A program made the translations under genes and the position numbers. From Microplitis mediator (Eukaryota > Arthropoda > Insecta > Hymenoptera > Braconidae): DNA of 64,000 nucleotides. The stretch covers positions 22,262,331 through 22,326,330 of the forward strand of contig NC_079970.1 in the NCBI RefSeq assembly GCF_029852145.1. Direction: 5' to 3'. This document shows, piece after piece, positions 33,537-45,951 of the stretch. Position 1 is the stretch's first letter. Every line of letters starts with the position of its first letter. The notes under the pieces are model-generated. The model saw only the letters and a list, made by a program, of their open reading frames with translations. It was not told the origin of the DNA and searched no databases.

Positions 33537-36220
33537 AGCAAATTACGACTGAGTAATGTAATGATTAAAAATATTTTTTCACAATAAAATTCAAGTTAAA
33601 AATAATAAAATAGTTGTTATTCGTAAACACTAGCATGATAATAAATAATTTACGTAACGTGTAATCACTTATTTTTTTTTTTTTTTTTGTAAATAAACTA
33701 TTAAATGTATCTAAAAAATTTATTTTTATAAATTACTCTTTTTATCATTTAATTTAGTCAATTTAATGATAAAAAATTAAATGATTTTTTATTGACAACT
33801 AAAAGTCTCAAAAATTTTTATTATTTTTTGAAATCATGGTAGAAAAATACAAATTTTAATTTTCCTGGTGGAAATTTTTTGGACTTTTCTCTAAAAAAAC
33901 TCTAAAAAAGTCTTTAGAACTTTAGAACTGAGTTTTTCAGAGAAAATTCCGAAAAATTTCCACCAGGGTTCTGAAAAATTCTCATCTGTTTAAGAGAAAA
34001 ATTATTTATCGTATGCGCGCAACGAAAAAAATTCTATATTTGTTCGAGTATGATAAAGAAAATAGGTGACAGTTTTCCGTAACAATTGTAATAAAATAAT
34101 TTTAAAATAAATATATAAAATAGAAACCACTAAAATTCCTCTCGAAATCTGTTATCTTCAAACGGAAAAATCTTGAAAAATTGAGTCGATACAATAGGTC
34201 GCTGTATGTACTCATAATCTTCTATACATATTAAGATAAAGTAGGAATGCTTAAATTTATAGAAAAATCCACGCAGTAAAAATTCCGGCGAACTAGGAAA
34301 CTACTTGACTTATATTGAAATTACCGAGAGCGTTTCCTTTACATCAATAACCCAACCCAACCCGACTATAGTTATCGCCAGTGCAGCCAGATCGTGGGAT
34401 ATTTTTACCCCCTCCTGCAATTTCACTCCATGCTATTTCATCACGGGAAGGGGTAAGAATATCGCACGATTTGGCTGCAATAACTTATTGCGTGTTGTTG
34501 CATTCTCTTGCGTAGTTACACAGTAAAAAAGGATTTGTCAAAACCAACGAATATCGTGTGTAAAACGAACGTTTTACACTTATTTATATGTTACTTTAAC
34601 ATGTCGTGAGTGTTGAAAAGGTTACACGGGTATATGTTAAAAGTAAAAAATCTTCCAAAAATTTTGCTGTGATGTTCAAGGTTATTTTTAACATATTTTG
34701 TGTGTTGATTTGACAGTACATATAAAAAGTGTTATTTTCGTATAAGATAACATTTTTGTGTGTTAAAAAATCAATCGATTGCGACAGTTCAAACAAGATA
34801 AATACTGTGTGTTAAATTGACACACAAAATGTATTAAAAATTCAACACTCTGAATGTTAACACACTTTTTTTTTACACTTTGACGATTCGTTTTTTACTG
34901 TATACTTTTGTAAGCTCATTAATAATTCATTTTCCTCACGAGAACTTATTTCCCAACACCCATTGCTTGACTTGAAAATTACTTTAACGAAATACCCAAG
35001 GACAGAAAAAGCTACAGATATAAAAGACTCAACGATCTCTCGATAAAAACTTTAGTTCTATCACGTGGCCTAGATAAGAACGATAGCGCATAGAAAAAAA
35101 AAAAAAAATAAAATAAAAATTTATTATTATCTTATAAACTAAATTTCTAACCATTTATATCATGACCTCAATCGTTGCATTAATTATTTAATAATTACGC
35201 GAGGGTCATTAAGTTTTTGGCAAAGAAAATGTTACGGTCTTGTGTCCAAAATAAAAAAATTACGTTCATTTCGAATTACCAGTTAGTTTTAACATTTGCT
35301 GTCTGAGGAGGGGTCTACACTTTTTTATCTGTCAGTCAAGTCGACGAACGGTATTATCTTGAACCTGCGCAGTAAATGGAAACTTAGCCCACGTTTTTCT
35401 CTTACCCAAATTCCCATCTTTCAAAAATGAAAACGTAGATCGTTAGATTATAAAGTAGTCCATCGATCCTCGTTGTTTATTTATCGTTTAGAGGTTTTGT
35501 TTGAGAGAAAAGTTGGACAAAAATGACTCTAAACCCTCCCTAAATTTGATCAATAACAGAAAACTACAAAAAAACTCAGCTGATATAATCGGTCGCTATA
35601 TTATTAGTCCTTTTGAAATAACGGTAAAGTAGAAATACTAGAGTTACACTTAATAATCTATGAAAGAAAAATGTCAATATGTCTTCATACTTAGAATCTA
35701 TGACTTGCACTATATCAAATGCGAGCATCTATTCAACAAGCATACGATTCTTATTGCCCCACCATCAATTCAAAAGTAATTCTCTCAGTAGCTCGACAAT
35801 AGTTGTTGCAAGCTCTTCGTACAGTGAAATTGTGGCAGACTCGTTATTTTAAATTTTTTTATTTTGAATATTAAATTTTAATTATATTTCTGATCGTTAT
35901 TATTTCAATAAATCAATAGTAATTATCTGTACAATCATAATTAAGTAGAGGAATACTTTTTGTTTTTAAAAATACTAGTAAGTATATACGTCATTTATAT
36001 TATTGATTATACGAGTGAACTATGCTGTGTAACAATTAATTATTACGTTAACTTCATTTCGGTAATTGAACGATAATGGATCAACGTGAGAAACTTTAAT
36101 TAACTTAATTGAACCAATAAAAGTAAATAATAAATTTATTATTTTATTTAATAAAATATTTTATTAGATAAATCATCAGTTCCAGAAATTTTTTTGATAA
36201 AGTCGACGTGTTTTGGAGAA
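33537..36220. other. Spacer J to K with several inverted repeats
   Basis: No gene was found in 2.7 kb. It holds a fold-back repeat with CCTGGTGGAAATTTTTT / AAAAATTTCCACCAGG arms (about 33863-33967). A second inverted repeat has GCAGCCAGATCGTGGGATAT / ATATCGCACGATTTGGCTGC arms (34384-34485). The MITE at 34519-34902 follows. The open frame 34305-34526 overlaps the second repeat and is not supported. Confidence 0.45.
34519..34902. mobile_element. TA-flanked MITE related to the serpin B intron element
   Basis: Left end TA then CACAGTAAAAAAGGATTTGT; right end ACGATTCGTTTTTTACTGTA then TA. Same terminal CACAGTAAAAAA as 4608-4910, and the interior has the same TGTGTTAAA / TTAACACAC style, but it is more diverged. 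Confidence 0.6.
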
Positions 36221-38414
36221 ATGGCTGAAGAACGATCAGAAAATAACAAAAATTTGTGTGCCATTTTGAGTGGAATTAATAAATTTTCAATTGATTTTTA
36301 CAAAGTAAGCAAGCAAATTTAGACAATTTTTTCAAATTTCATACTAATGATTTTTAAAAATTTATTATGCAGACAATATCCGATTATGAAAAAGATAATC
36401 TCATTTATTCGCCATTAAGTATTGGAATCGTTTTATCTATGGCAGCTTTTGGAGCTCGTGAGATGACTGAACAAGAAATAAAATCTGGTTTACATCTGCA
36501 TCAAGATAATGAAGTCAATAAAAACGGTTTTCAATCGCTCATTGATACTTTCAATGTAAGTTGATATATTTAAAAAATAAAATATGAGTATAATAAATAA
36601 TAATAAATTTATAATTTTTTGAATAAAACAGAAAATCGAAAAGGTTAAATTCCAATTAACCCAGACAATTTTTACCATTGATGGTTTTGAAGTAAAACAT
36701 GAGTTCAAAAATATCATAAAAAATATATTCGGATCCACGACAAAAAGTATTAACTTTAAACATTCCGCAGAAGCATGTAAAATAATAAATAAATGGTGCG
36801 CAAAACAGACTAATGACTGTATTGAAGAGATTGTTGAATCTCGTAGGTTATTGACATATATAATTTTGATGATTATATTTATATTTCAATTTGATTTTAT
36901 TATTAATAAATGACATAATATTTGGGATTTATGCAGATGACTTAGATAACGCAATAATGGTTTTGGCAAGTGTAGTTTATTTTAGTGGCCCGTGGCTATT
37001 TAAATTTGATTCAGAAAATACTCGCCCAAGACCATTTCATATTGATGGAAAAACTACAATAAATGTTGATGCAATGTATCAACTAAATTCATTCAACTAT
37101 GGACCTCTGCCTGACATAGATGCAGTTTATATCGAGCTTCCTTATGAGGTAAAAAAAACCAAAAAATTTAGTCTATTAATAAAAAAAATTTAATTAATAT
37201 TGATGTATATATATTTTGAATTACTAGAAAACAAATAGAGATGACGCTACAAGTATGTTTATAATTTTACCTAATGAAATAAGCGATCTGAGTAGAGTTA
37301 AGGAATCACTTGCTGACATAAATTTCAAATCACTTGAAAACAATCAAATAAAAACGGAAATATACTTGCATATGCCCAAGTTTAAAGTTCAAAGTACACT
37401 CAAGCTTGAGCCGTTTCTTGAAAAAATGGGAATGACTAATATGTTTCGAGACAATGCTAATTTTACTGGTATTACAGACCGTCTGCCACTTAAGATCAGT
37501 AAAGTAATCCAGAACGCTTTGATTGGAGTTAATGAACATGGAACTGAAGCTGCTACAACTGCTGGTAGTTATTTGCTAACTGACGGCGAAAATTATTTAA
37601 TCAATTTTATTTTTGTTTTTCTTTCAATTTTTATTTATTTTTTTACGTGTAAAAAAAATCCTTGAAAAAATGTTTACTATTATAAACTTCAAAATGTGAC
37701 ACAATGACGAAATTTTTTTAAACGATTTTGGAACATTTGAAAATACAAAGAAAAAAACGATTAATTTAATTCGATAATTTAATGTTTTTATATTTTTTTT
37801 GACTCGCTATTAAAAGCGATAAATTTTATCATTTTATTTTCAGTGCGAAATACAGTCAGAAAAAACTATTTTTGAACATTTTTTAAAAGTAGTAAATTAA
37901 TCATTGATTTTTCCCTTGAATTTTCGAAGGTTCATAAAACGTTACATTAAAAAAAAATCAGAAAAACAGTTGACCCTGTGGGCCAGCCCTGAAACTTTCC
38001 GCTGTTTTCGAGATCCTTGAGCTCAAATACATTATTGTCGATACGTGTTCAAGCTCTCTGAGCGCGACTATACTTTTTAATACATTAGTATTTTTGAATC
38101 CTTCAAAAATCAGGCAGAAACCAATAAAATTTTGAAAAATTTCAAATTTTTGTCGCGGGAAATTAAAAAACTCGTCGGTTTCGCGTTTTGAAGTTTAAAA
38201 TAGTCAACGCTTTTTAAAAATTTTTTTTTTTGACGAGTAATTTAAAAAAAAATTAATCATTTTTACAGCAACCAACGTGCTTTTTGAATCATCAAGGAGT
38301 TGGCACAGTACACCGATTACAGTCGACGTTAATCGTCCTTTTGTTTTTGTTATTTATCACAGCGCTACAAATAGTATCTTATTGCAAGGACATATTAAGT
38401 CACCGTCAAACTAA
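36221..38414 (+). CDS. Serpin K, divergent, no clear signal peptide
   Basis: Serpin of 390 residues from the ATG at 36221 (MAEERSENNKNLCAIL). Exons: 36221-36304, 36373-36555, 36632-36842, 36937-37148, 37228-37564, 38269-38414. An in-frame stretch continues upstream to a TTATTAG at about 36161-36167, so an unseen first exon is possible; the added residues would not form a good signal peptide. Shutter reads VVYFSGPW, where relatives have NAVYFKGxW. The hinge reads NEHGTEAATTA, less regular than in relatives, which may weaken inhibition. Loop NVLFE-SSRSW puts Glu at P1 by count; the Arg three residues on is another candidate. Exon 6 is unsplit as in E-J. Likely poly-A signal at 38576. Confidence 0.82.
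37565..38268. other. Long intron 6 of serpin K
   Basis: 704 bases, AT-rich, with a GAGCTC...AGCTCTCTGAG stretch (about 38019-38062) also seen near 49310-49362 and 55090-55147. I looked for a second RCL cassette here and found none. Confidence 0.4.
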
Positions 38415-38950
38415 TAAGAAAAATAATATTTATTAATTCCAGTTGTGAAATTAATTGAGGTAATATAAAATTATAAATTAAATTTATGAGATGCTAATTT
38501 TAAAATTAAATGGCTCATTAGAATAATTTAAATGGTTGAAAATATTACTCACTCATTTGAAGAGTAGTTTAAAAAAATAAAAAATAAAAATGTTATCATT
38601 TTTATTTGCACTCTGTAGCATTGAAATAAAAATTATGCCATAATTCATTTTATCAAAAATATGTTTTTTAAAAATTTCGTAATTTTCATTTGTTTTGTTC
38701 ACTCAATCGTTATATCAACATCTGAATAAGTATGTTACATCTGTATGCTTTTAATAAAATTCTAATAAACTAAAGATTTATCTTTTTTTTAATCATTAAT
38801 TAATAAAAAATGTCAAATTTTTGTTTAATTTTTTATCAAAAATCCATAATTTATTAATTTTATGATTAATTTATTGAGGATATTAGTGTATAAATATCGT
38901 TTTCGGTCACGGTAACTCGTATGTACAATTTTGAACTCACAAACTTCATC

Positions 38951-40632
38951 ATGGACTTGAGTAAGTTCAAATATTATAATTTCAAAAACTGTGTGATTAT
39001 AATTTAATAATTTAACCGCATTTATTTTTTTAGAAATTTTTATTATTTTCGGAGCTATTGTAGCAAACGCTATGGGAAAAATATCGCCAAGAGATCCAAA
39101 AAATGATCTTTTTGCAATTTCAAGAGCAATAAATAAATTTTCAATGGAATTTTATGAGGTAAATTGAAAACTCAAATTGATGTCATTAAATAATTTTGAG
39201 AAATCAATTAATTTACGGAGTCATTTCTTATTAATTTAGAAATTATTAGAGTCAGCAACAGGTAATTTTGTATGTTCACCATTAAGTGTCGCCGCTGTAT
39301 TGTCAATGGCAGCTTATGGTGCTCGGGGTACTACGGAACTCGAAATGAAATCCAAATTACATTTACCAGAAGATGATATAGTCGGACAAAAGGGTTTTAA
39401 ATTACTTTTCGAGACTTTGGACGTATGCCTATTAAATGAATTTGAATTATAACTCATTCGAAATAAAACCTAATTTTATAATTTTTGTTTTTTAATAAAT
39501 AGAAAATCAAGACGATTGATTATAAATTTCTGCAGTACATATTTACTGACGACTATGTCAAAATAAATCCAGATATGAACAAAATGACATCTCGCTACTT
39601 CCAAACAGTTTCACAAAATGTCAATTTTGAAGATGCTAGAAAAGCAGCTAAAATAATTAATGCGTGGTGTGAAAAAAATACAAACAATATGATTAAAGAT
39701 ATTATTCAACCTGGTAATTACTAAAATTACATAGAAAACAATTCAACTAAATCAAAATTTTGATGATTTTACTTTATTTTGATTTCCCAAAATTATAGAT
39801 GACGTTGCGGATGCGCTTTTGGTTCTCGTAAATGCAATTTACTTCAAAGGACATTGGAAGTCACAATTCAAACCTGAAAACACGAGTCTCCAACCATTTT
39901 TCGTTGATAAACAAACTTCTAAACCTGCGCATATGATGAGTGACAAGAACGAATATAATTTTGGACTGATATCTAATTCAAATGATCTTTATATTGAGCT
40001 CCCCTATGAGGTAAAGTCTCTTTCATAAATTACTCAAATTTCAAGCAAATAAAACAAAATACTAGTGAAATACTAAACTTTTCTACAGACTAATGATCCC
40101 AACAGTTCGGTGAGTATGTTTGTCATGCTCCCGTTTGAAGATAATTTTGAAACCAGTCTTCAAGAGATGAACTTCAAAGAAATGCATGACGAAAAAAATA
40201 TAGACAAATTGGAACTGATCATGCCTAAATTAAAACTTACAAGTACACTTGATCTTCAGCCTACTTTAGAAAAAATGGGAATGCGCGAAATGTTTACAGA
40301 TCGTGCTAATTTTAGCGCTATTAGCGATCTACCACTAAAAATTACTAAAATTAAACAGAAAGCTTTCATTGAAGTGAACGAAGAAGGAACGAAAGCCGCA
40401 GCTTCTACAGGTAATTTTTGAAGAAAAAACAAAATGGAATTTATTCGAGTTTTGATTCCGGTCGTTTACTAAAACTCCGTTCTTTATATTTTTATTTCTA
40501 GCGATGGTTGGGAAGTTAAAAAGCGCAGGTTTATTACGATTAGTTGTTAATAAACCATTTAATTGGGTGATTGTCCATATAGAGACAAATACAATACTTT
40601 TCGCAGGCCACGTCAGAGATCCAACTTATTAA
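38951..40632 (+). CDS. Serpin L, secreted, P1 Lys
   Basis: Complete serpin of 397 residues. Exons: 38951-38960, 39034-39158, 39240-39422, 39503-39713, 39799-40010, 40089-40410, 40502-40632. Signal peptide is MDLKIFIIFGAIVANAMG; an in-frame ATG at 38921 would add ten residues. Shutter NAIYFKGHW, hinge NEEGTKAAAST with Lys at P13. Loop VGKLK-SAGLL gives Lys-Ser, so a trypsin-like target is plausible. It is one of the most divergent secreted members, and exon 6 is unsplit. AATAAA at 40788-40793. Confidence 0.92.
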
Positions 40633-40987
40633 ACTACTTAATTATAAGCTTTAATTAGAATATTATAAATAGCAAATACTATTTATGTTTGTAGTAAAGA
40701 TTGTAAATTTAGTAATAATAATTACTGTAAAAAGAATAATAAAAAAAATTTTGAGATGTTGATAAACAGAAAATTTGAAGTTTGTATAATAAAGTTATTT
40801 GATGTTATGGAAGAGTAAACAAATCTATTAAAATAGAGTTAATAAAAATCTAAAAACAACATATGTGAGAATTACCCACGTGACATTACGTCGTATGCGC
40901 AATAATACAGCTGTGTGGGTTGTTCTCTGTACGCATAGATGCCAATTCGCAGTCGACTCAGCATTTGCTTAGCAGCTAATTTATAAA
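40633..40987 (+). promoter_or_regulatory. Spacer L to M with conserved promoter of serpin M
   Basis: The block CCCACGTGACATTACGTCGT at 40875-40894 recurs 110-190 bases upstream of the start codons of N, O, P, Q and R. It combines a CACGTG E-box with a CRE/ATF-like TTACGTCA. Sequence from here to the ATG is closely similar in gene N. Confidence 0.6.
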
Positions 40988-42812
40988 ATGTCTTCGGAAA
41001 ATAAAGCGTTACATACCGTTGCTTCTAGCATTACTAAATTTTCAACGGAATTTTACAAGGTTTGCTATTTTATTTTAATTCACCACCCATACAAATAAAT
41101 AAAAGTGTTAATAAAAAATTATTATTATTTTTGCTGAATATTTTTTTTAGGCGTTAGCGGAAAATGAAAAATCAAACTTTATCTGTTCGCCGATCAGTGT
41201 ATCGATGGTATTATCTATGGTTACTTATGGAGCTCGTGGAAATACTGAGAAAGAACTGCGTAGTGTATTGGGATTATCTGAAGACGATCAACTCAACAAA
41301 GATGGTTTTCAATCACTCATCGATAGTTTGAATGTGAGTTTTTAAATAAATTTACTTTAGATGTCACTTGAATACTTTATGTAAGTTACCTTCTGCTTAT
41401 TTGGTAGGCCGTTGAAACAGTTGTGCTCAATTTGGCCAATAAAATTTACTTTAACACGAAATTCAACGTGAAACCTGAATTCAAAAAATTAACAGAAACG
41501 ACATTTCGATCTGTATCAGAGATAATTGATTTTGGAAATACTTCAGAAGCCAGCAAAACTATTAACAGTTGGTGTGAAGAAAAAACTAACAATTGTATCA
41601 AAAATGTTGTACAGCCAGGTCAGTTATTCTTATCAGTTTTATTAGCAGATCTACTTACAGCTTCATTGCAATAAACAAAAAATTTTACAGGTGATTTAAT
41701 CGATTCCCAAATGGTTCTCGTAAACGCTGTGTACTTCAAAGGAGAATGGAAATGGCAATTTGATCCTAAACGCACGAAACCAGAGCCGTTTCATATCGAT
41801 AAAAATACTACTAAGGATGTACCAATGATGTACAAAAAAGCTAGATATAACAACAACGAATTGGCTGATCTTGACGCTAAATTTATCGAACTTCGTTACA
41901 AAGTATATTCATTACTACTTTAAATATTTACAATCAAAAAATAACTTTTCAATAATATTTATATTTTTTAATAGAGAGACGATGAAAAGATACCTGTCAC
42001 GATGTTTATTATTTTGCCAAATGAAATTGACGGAGTAAATACACTAGAGACAAAATTAGAGACGATTAATTTCAAGGATTTGCATGAAAATTCAAATATT
42101 AAAGAGTGTGAATTGTGGCTTCCTAAATTTAAAGCCGAGAGTACACTCGATCTAGAAAAAACTTTATCAAAAGTAAATCCTCTTCAATTTTGACTTTTAA
42201 TATAAAAATTATTGCAATAACTAATGACCGTTGGTTTTTTTTTAGGTCGGCCTGAAAGGAATTTTCGAATCATCAGCAGAATTCAGCGGTATTGACGAAT
42301 CAGGACAATTGAGTGTCAGCAAAGTAATACAAAAAACTTTTCTAGAAGTCAATGAAGTAGGAAGTGAAGCTGCATCAGCATCTGGTAATATTTTCCCTAA
42401 TGCGTACACGAGAAATTATCGTCGTTTGAACTGCTATGGTTTCATAGCAAAGCCGGGCCATGTTGACTACCTGTCGGAAATTGAAATAAACACATGCAAA
42501 ACTTACTATGTATGATCATAGTATGTTTCAATTTCTGCAGGTGGTCAACATGATCTGACTTTACTATGACACCATAGCATTTCAAACAACGATAATTTCT
42601 CCGAGTATTGATTTTAAATTAGTTACTAATGTCTATTTTCATTGTAATGACGTATAATATTTTTTTGAACAGTAATGATGATAAGAAAAAAATGTTGTTT
42701 GGCTGACCCAATATCCTTCAATGTAAACAGACCATTTCTGTGTGTAATAGTCGCCACAGAAACTGGAACACTACTCTTTAATGGGCGTATTATCGATCCA
42801 ACTGTCCATTAA
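40988..42812 (+). CDS. Serpin M, intracellular type, basic RCL
   Basis: Complete serpin of 384 residues. Exons: 40988-41059, 41151-41333, 41408-41618, 41691-41902, 41975-42172, 42246-42384, 42673-42812. Starts MSSENKALHTVASSITKFST with no signal peptide, so cytosolic or nuclear. Shutter NAVYFKGEW; hinge NEVGSEAASAS has Val at P16. Loop MIRKK-CCLAD has three basic residues at P3-P1 and Cys at P1'-P2'. A run of basic residues before P1 recalls furin-directed serpins such as Drosophila Spn4A, but this protein lacks the secretory signal. The MITE at 42410-42601 sits in intron 6. AATAAA at 42893. Confidence 0.94.
42410..42601. mobile_element. Near-perfect palindromic element in intron 6 of serpin M
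   Basis: The left arm GAGAAATTATCGTCGTTTGA pairs with the right arm TCAAACAACGATAATTTCTC. Pairing continues through CTATGGTTTCATAG and CATGTTGACTACCTG almost to the centre (about 80 bases per arm). Gene N lacks it at the same place. A translated frame across it is an artefact. Confidence 0.75.
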
Positions 42813-43547
42813 ATTAAAAAATGTATTCATATTGAATTATTTAACTGTTGGCTAACAAAAGCTATGTGATTTTTTTCTGTACAAATACAGTAAATAAAAA
42901 ATAAAACTATAACACGATTCAGCTTAGAAGTTATTGTCCTTTACCATATCAACTAACCTTGAAACTAGAATTAATTATTTTTGTATCAATCTAATAAAAA
43001 AATTTGGTAAATAATATATCTCATTAATTGAACAATTTTATACGGTAAGTATATGAATAATTTATAATGGAAATTCTCGGATTCCACTACTTATAAGTAT
43101 TTGTAAGATAAATATAAATATTTAAAGTATTAATCATCTATATTTACATTGAATTCTAACCGTACATTTGAAATTAAATAACATAGTAGAGTTGAGAGCA
43201 GACAATATAAATAAATGAATGGAGCTAATTTAAGATGAACATTGAAATTCCTCTGCTCAAGGATTTGAGGAAATGAATATTTCTCGCGAAAAAAAATTAA
43301 TTTCCTGATAAATAAGATTTTTATAAATCGAGTCGATCATACTTGATAGTATAAGGCTTCAAATAAATATAAAGAATCGGAACACTTTGTTAAAATCAGC
43401 ATTAGTAAATAAAAATAAAAGTAATCAGTTAGTAACCCACGTGACATTACGTCATCTGCGCGCTCATGCAGCTGTGTAGGTTGCTTCCCGTACGAACAGA
43501 CGCCAATTCGCGGTCAACTCAGTATTTGCATAGCGGAAATATATAAA
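42813..43547 (+). promoter_or_regulatory. Spacer M to N with promoter of serpin N
   Basis: CCCACGTGACATTACGTCAT at 43436-43455 is the intact form of the shared promoter motif: CACGTG box plus TTACGTCA. It is followed by a block conserved with M up to the ATG. No other feature was seen. Confidence 0.6.
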
Positions 43548-45173
43548 ATGTCTTCAGAAAATCAAGCGTTACATGCCGTTGCTTCTAGCATTACTAAATT
43601 TTCAACGGACTTTTACAAGGTTTGCTATTTTATTTTAATTCACCACCCATACAAATAAATAAAAGTGTTGATAAAAAATTATTATTATTTTTGCTGAATA
43701 TTTTCTTTAGGCGTTAGCGGAAAATGAAAAATCAAACTTTATCTGTTCGCCGATCAGTGTATCGATGGTATTATCTATGGTTACTTATGGAGCTCGTGGA
43801 AATACTGAGAAAGAACTGCGTAGTGTATTGGGATTATCTGAAGACGATCAACTCAATAAAGACGGTTTTCAATCACTCATCGATAATTTGAATGTGAGTT
43901 TTTAAAGAATTTTATTTTAGATGTTACTTGAATACTTTATGTAAGATATCTTTTGCTTATTTGGTAGGCCGTTGAAACAGTTGTGCTCAATTTGGCCAAT
44001 AAAATTTACTTTAACACGAAATTCAACGTGAAACCTGAATTCAAAAAATTAACAGAAACGTCATTTCGATCTGTATCAGAGATAATTGATTTTGGAAATA
44101 CTTCAGAAGCCAGCAAAACTATTAACAGTTGGTGTGAAGAAAAAACTAACAATTGTATCAAAAATGTTGTACAGCCAGGTCAGTTATTCTTATCTGTTTT
44201 ATTAGCAGATCTACTTGCAGCTTCATTGCAATAAACAAAACATTTTATAGGTGATTTGATCGATTCCCAAATGGTTCTCGTAAACGCTGTGTACTTCAAA
44301 GGCGAGTGGAAATGGCAATTTGATCCTAAGCGCACGAAACCAGAGCCGTTTCACATCGATAAAAATACTACTAAAGATGTACCGATGATGATCAAAACTA
44401 CCAGATATAACACCAACGAATTGGCTGATCTTGACGCTAAATTTATCGAACTTCGCTACAAAGTACATTCATAACTACTTCAAATATTTACAGTCGCAAA
44501 ATAACGATTACATTATTCATATTTTTAATAGAGCAATGAGCCAAACCACCACCCTATTACCATGTTTATTATTTTGCCAGATGAAATCAACAATATAAAT
44601 ACCCTAGAGAGTAAAGTGCATACTATTAATTTCAAGGATTTACATGATAATTCAATTTATAAAGACTGCACCTTGCGGCTCCCTAAATTTAAAGTCGAGA
44701 GTACGTTTGATCTAGAGAAAACTTTATCCAAAGTAAATCCTCTTTCAATTTATGAATTTTATTATAAAAATTAATGCAATAACTAATGACCGTTGGTTTT
44801 TTTTTAGGTCGGCCTGAAAGGAATTTTCGAACCATCAGCAGACTTTAGCGGAATTGACGAATCAGGACAATTGAGTGTCAGTAAAGTAATACAAAAAACT
44901 TTTCTAGAAGTCGATGAAGTAGGAAGTGAAGCAGCATCAGCATCCGGTAATCTTTTCTCACATACATATTAATTTGAAACTGATTATTTAAATTTATTTT
45001 CATTTTAATAACGTCTTCTTATTTCCATAGCAATGTCAATAATGAAGCGAATGGGTTCCTGTCGACCCCCAATATCATTTACTGTAGACAGACCATTTCT
45101 GTGTGTGATCGTCGCCACAGAAACTGGAGCACCGCTTTTTAACGGACGTATCATCGATCCAACTGTCCATTAA
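43548..45173 (+). CDS. Serpin N, intracellular type, dibasic RCL
   Basis: Complete serpin of 386 residues and close duplicate of M. Exons: 43548-43619, 43711-43893, 43968-44178, 44251-44462, 44532-44732, 44808-44946, 45031-45173. Starts MSSENQALHAVASSITKFST, no signal peptide. Exons 1-4 are nearly identical to M, while exon 5 and especially exon 7 differ. Loop SIMKR-MGSCR gives Lys-Arg at P2-P1, against RKK-C in M. Hinge VDEVGSEAASAS. AATAAA at 45257-45262. Confidence 0.94.
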
Positions 45174-45951
45174 ATTTAAAAAAAAATATTTATGTTTAAT
45201 TATATAATTGCTGACATAATAAAAGCACTTGTATTTTTTTTTGTACAATTACAGTAAATAAAAAAAAACTAAATCACGGTTCAGTCCACAAGTCATTGAC
45301 CTTTTTTTTTATCTTATTGACTAACCTTGAAACCGAAAAAAAAAACACTTTTTTATCAAAGAATTAAAATAATAATTCTATGTAATAATTTACACGTTCA
45401 TACGCTAAATACATCGATGATTCATCGCGGAAATTCTTGGATTACATCACTCATAAGCGTTCGAGATAAAAATAGATACTGCAATTATTCATATTGACGT
45501 TTACTTTAAATTATAAATTAAAAATTAAATAACGTAGTTGAGTTAAAGACAAACAAAATAAATAAATGAATAGAGTTAATTTAAAATGAACATTGAAATT
45601 TTTCTGTTCATGGCTTTTAAAAACGAAAAAAAAATTTTAAAGCTAAAAAATATCATTTTGAGAAAAAATAAAAATTTTTTAAATTAACCGCGAAATTAGG
45701 CTTTGAATGATAGTACTAAGTCCGGAGTTGAGTAGAATTAACATTAAAAAATAAAAGCAAAAATAATCAGCAAATAACCCACGTGACTTTACGTCATCGC
45801 AGCAATAGTCTAGTGTAGCAGGCGTTGTCTGCGCTATACTACGAAAAGGCGCCAGTTCGTCGCATGTATTCAGAGAGAGACCTTCAATCGATCGCGGCTC
45901 TAGAATACAGTTCACGTTCAGCGCTCATTCGCGACACAAATCCTTCGCACA
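45174..45951 (+). promoter_or_regulatory. Spacer N to O with promoter of serpin O
   Basis: Promoter motif CCCACGTGACTTTACGTCAT starts at 45778. It is followed by a block (GCGTTGTCTGCGCTATACTA, then TTCAGAGAGAGACCTTCA) also found before P, Q and R and covering the presumed 5' UTR. Antisense open frames over this block have no support. Confidence 0.6.

Noticed and set aside
42309..42515. Open frame running from serpin M exon 6 into its intron
   Set aside because: The extension is translated palindromic element, not a protein end; the GTAATA donor at 42385 closes the exon.
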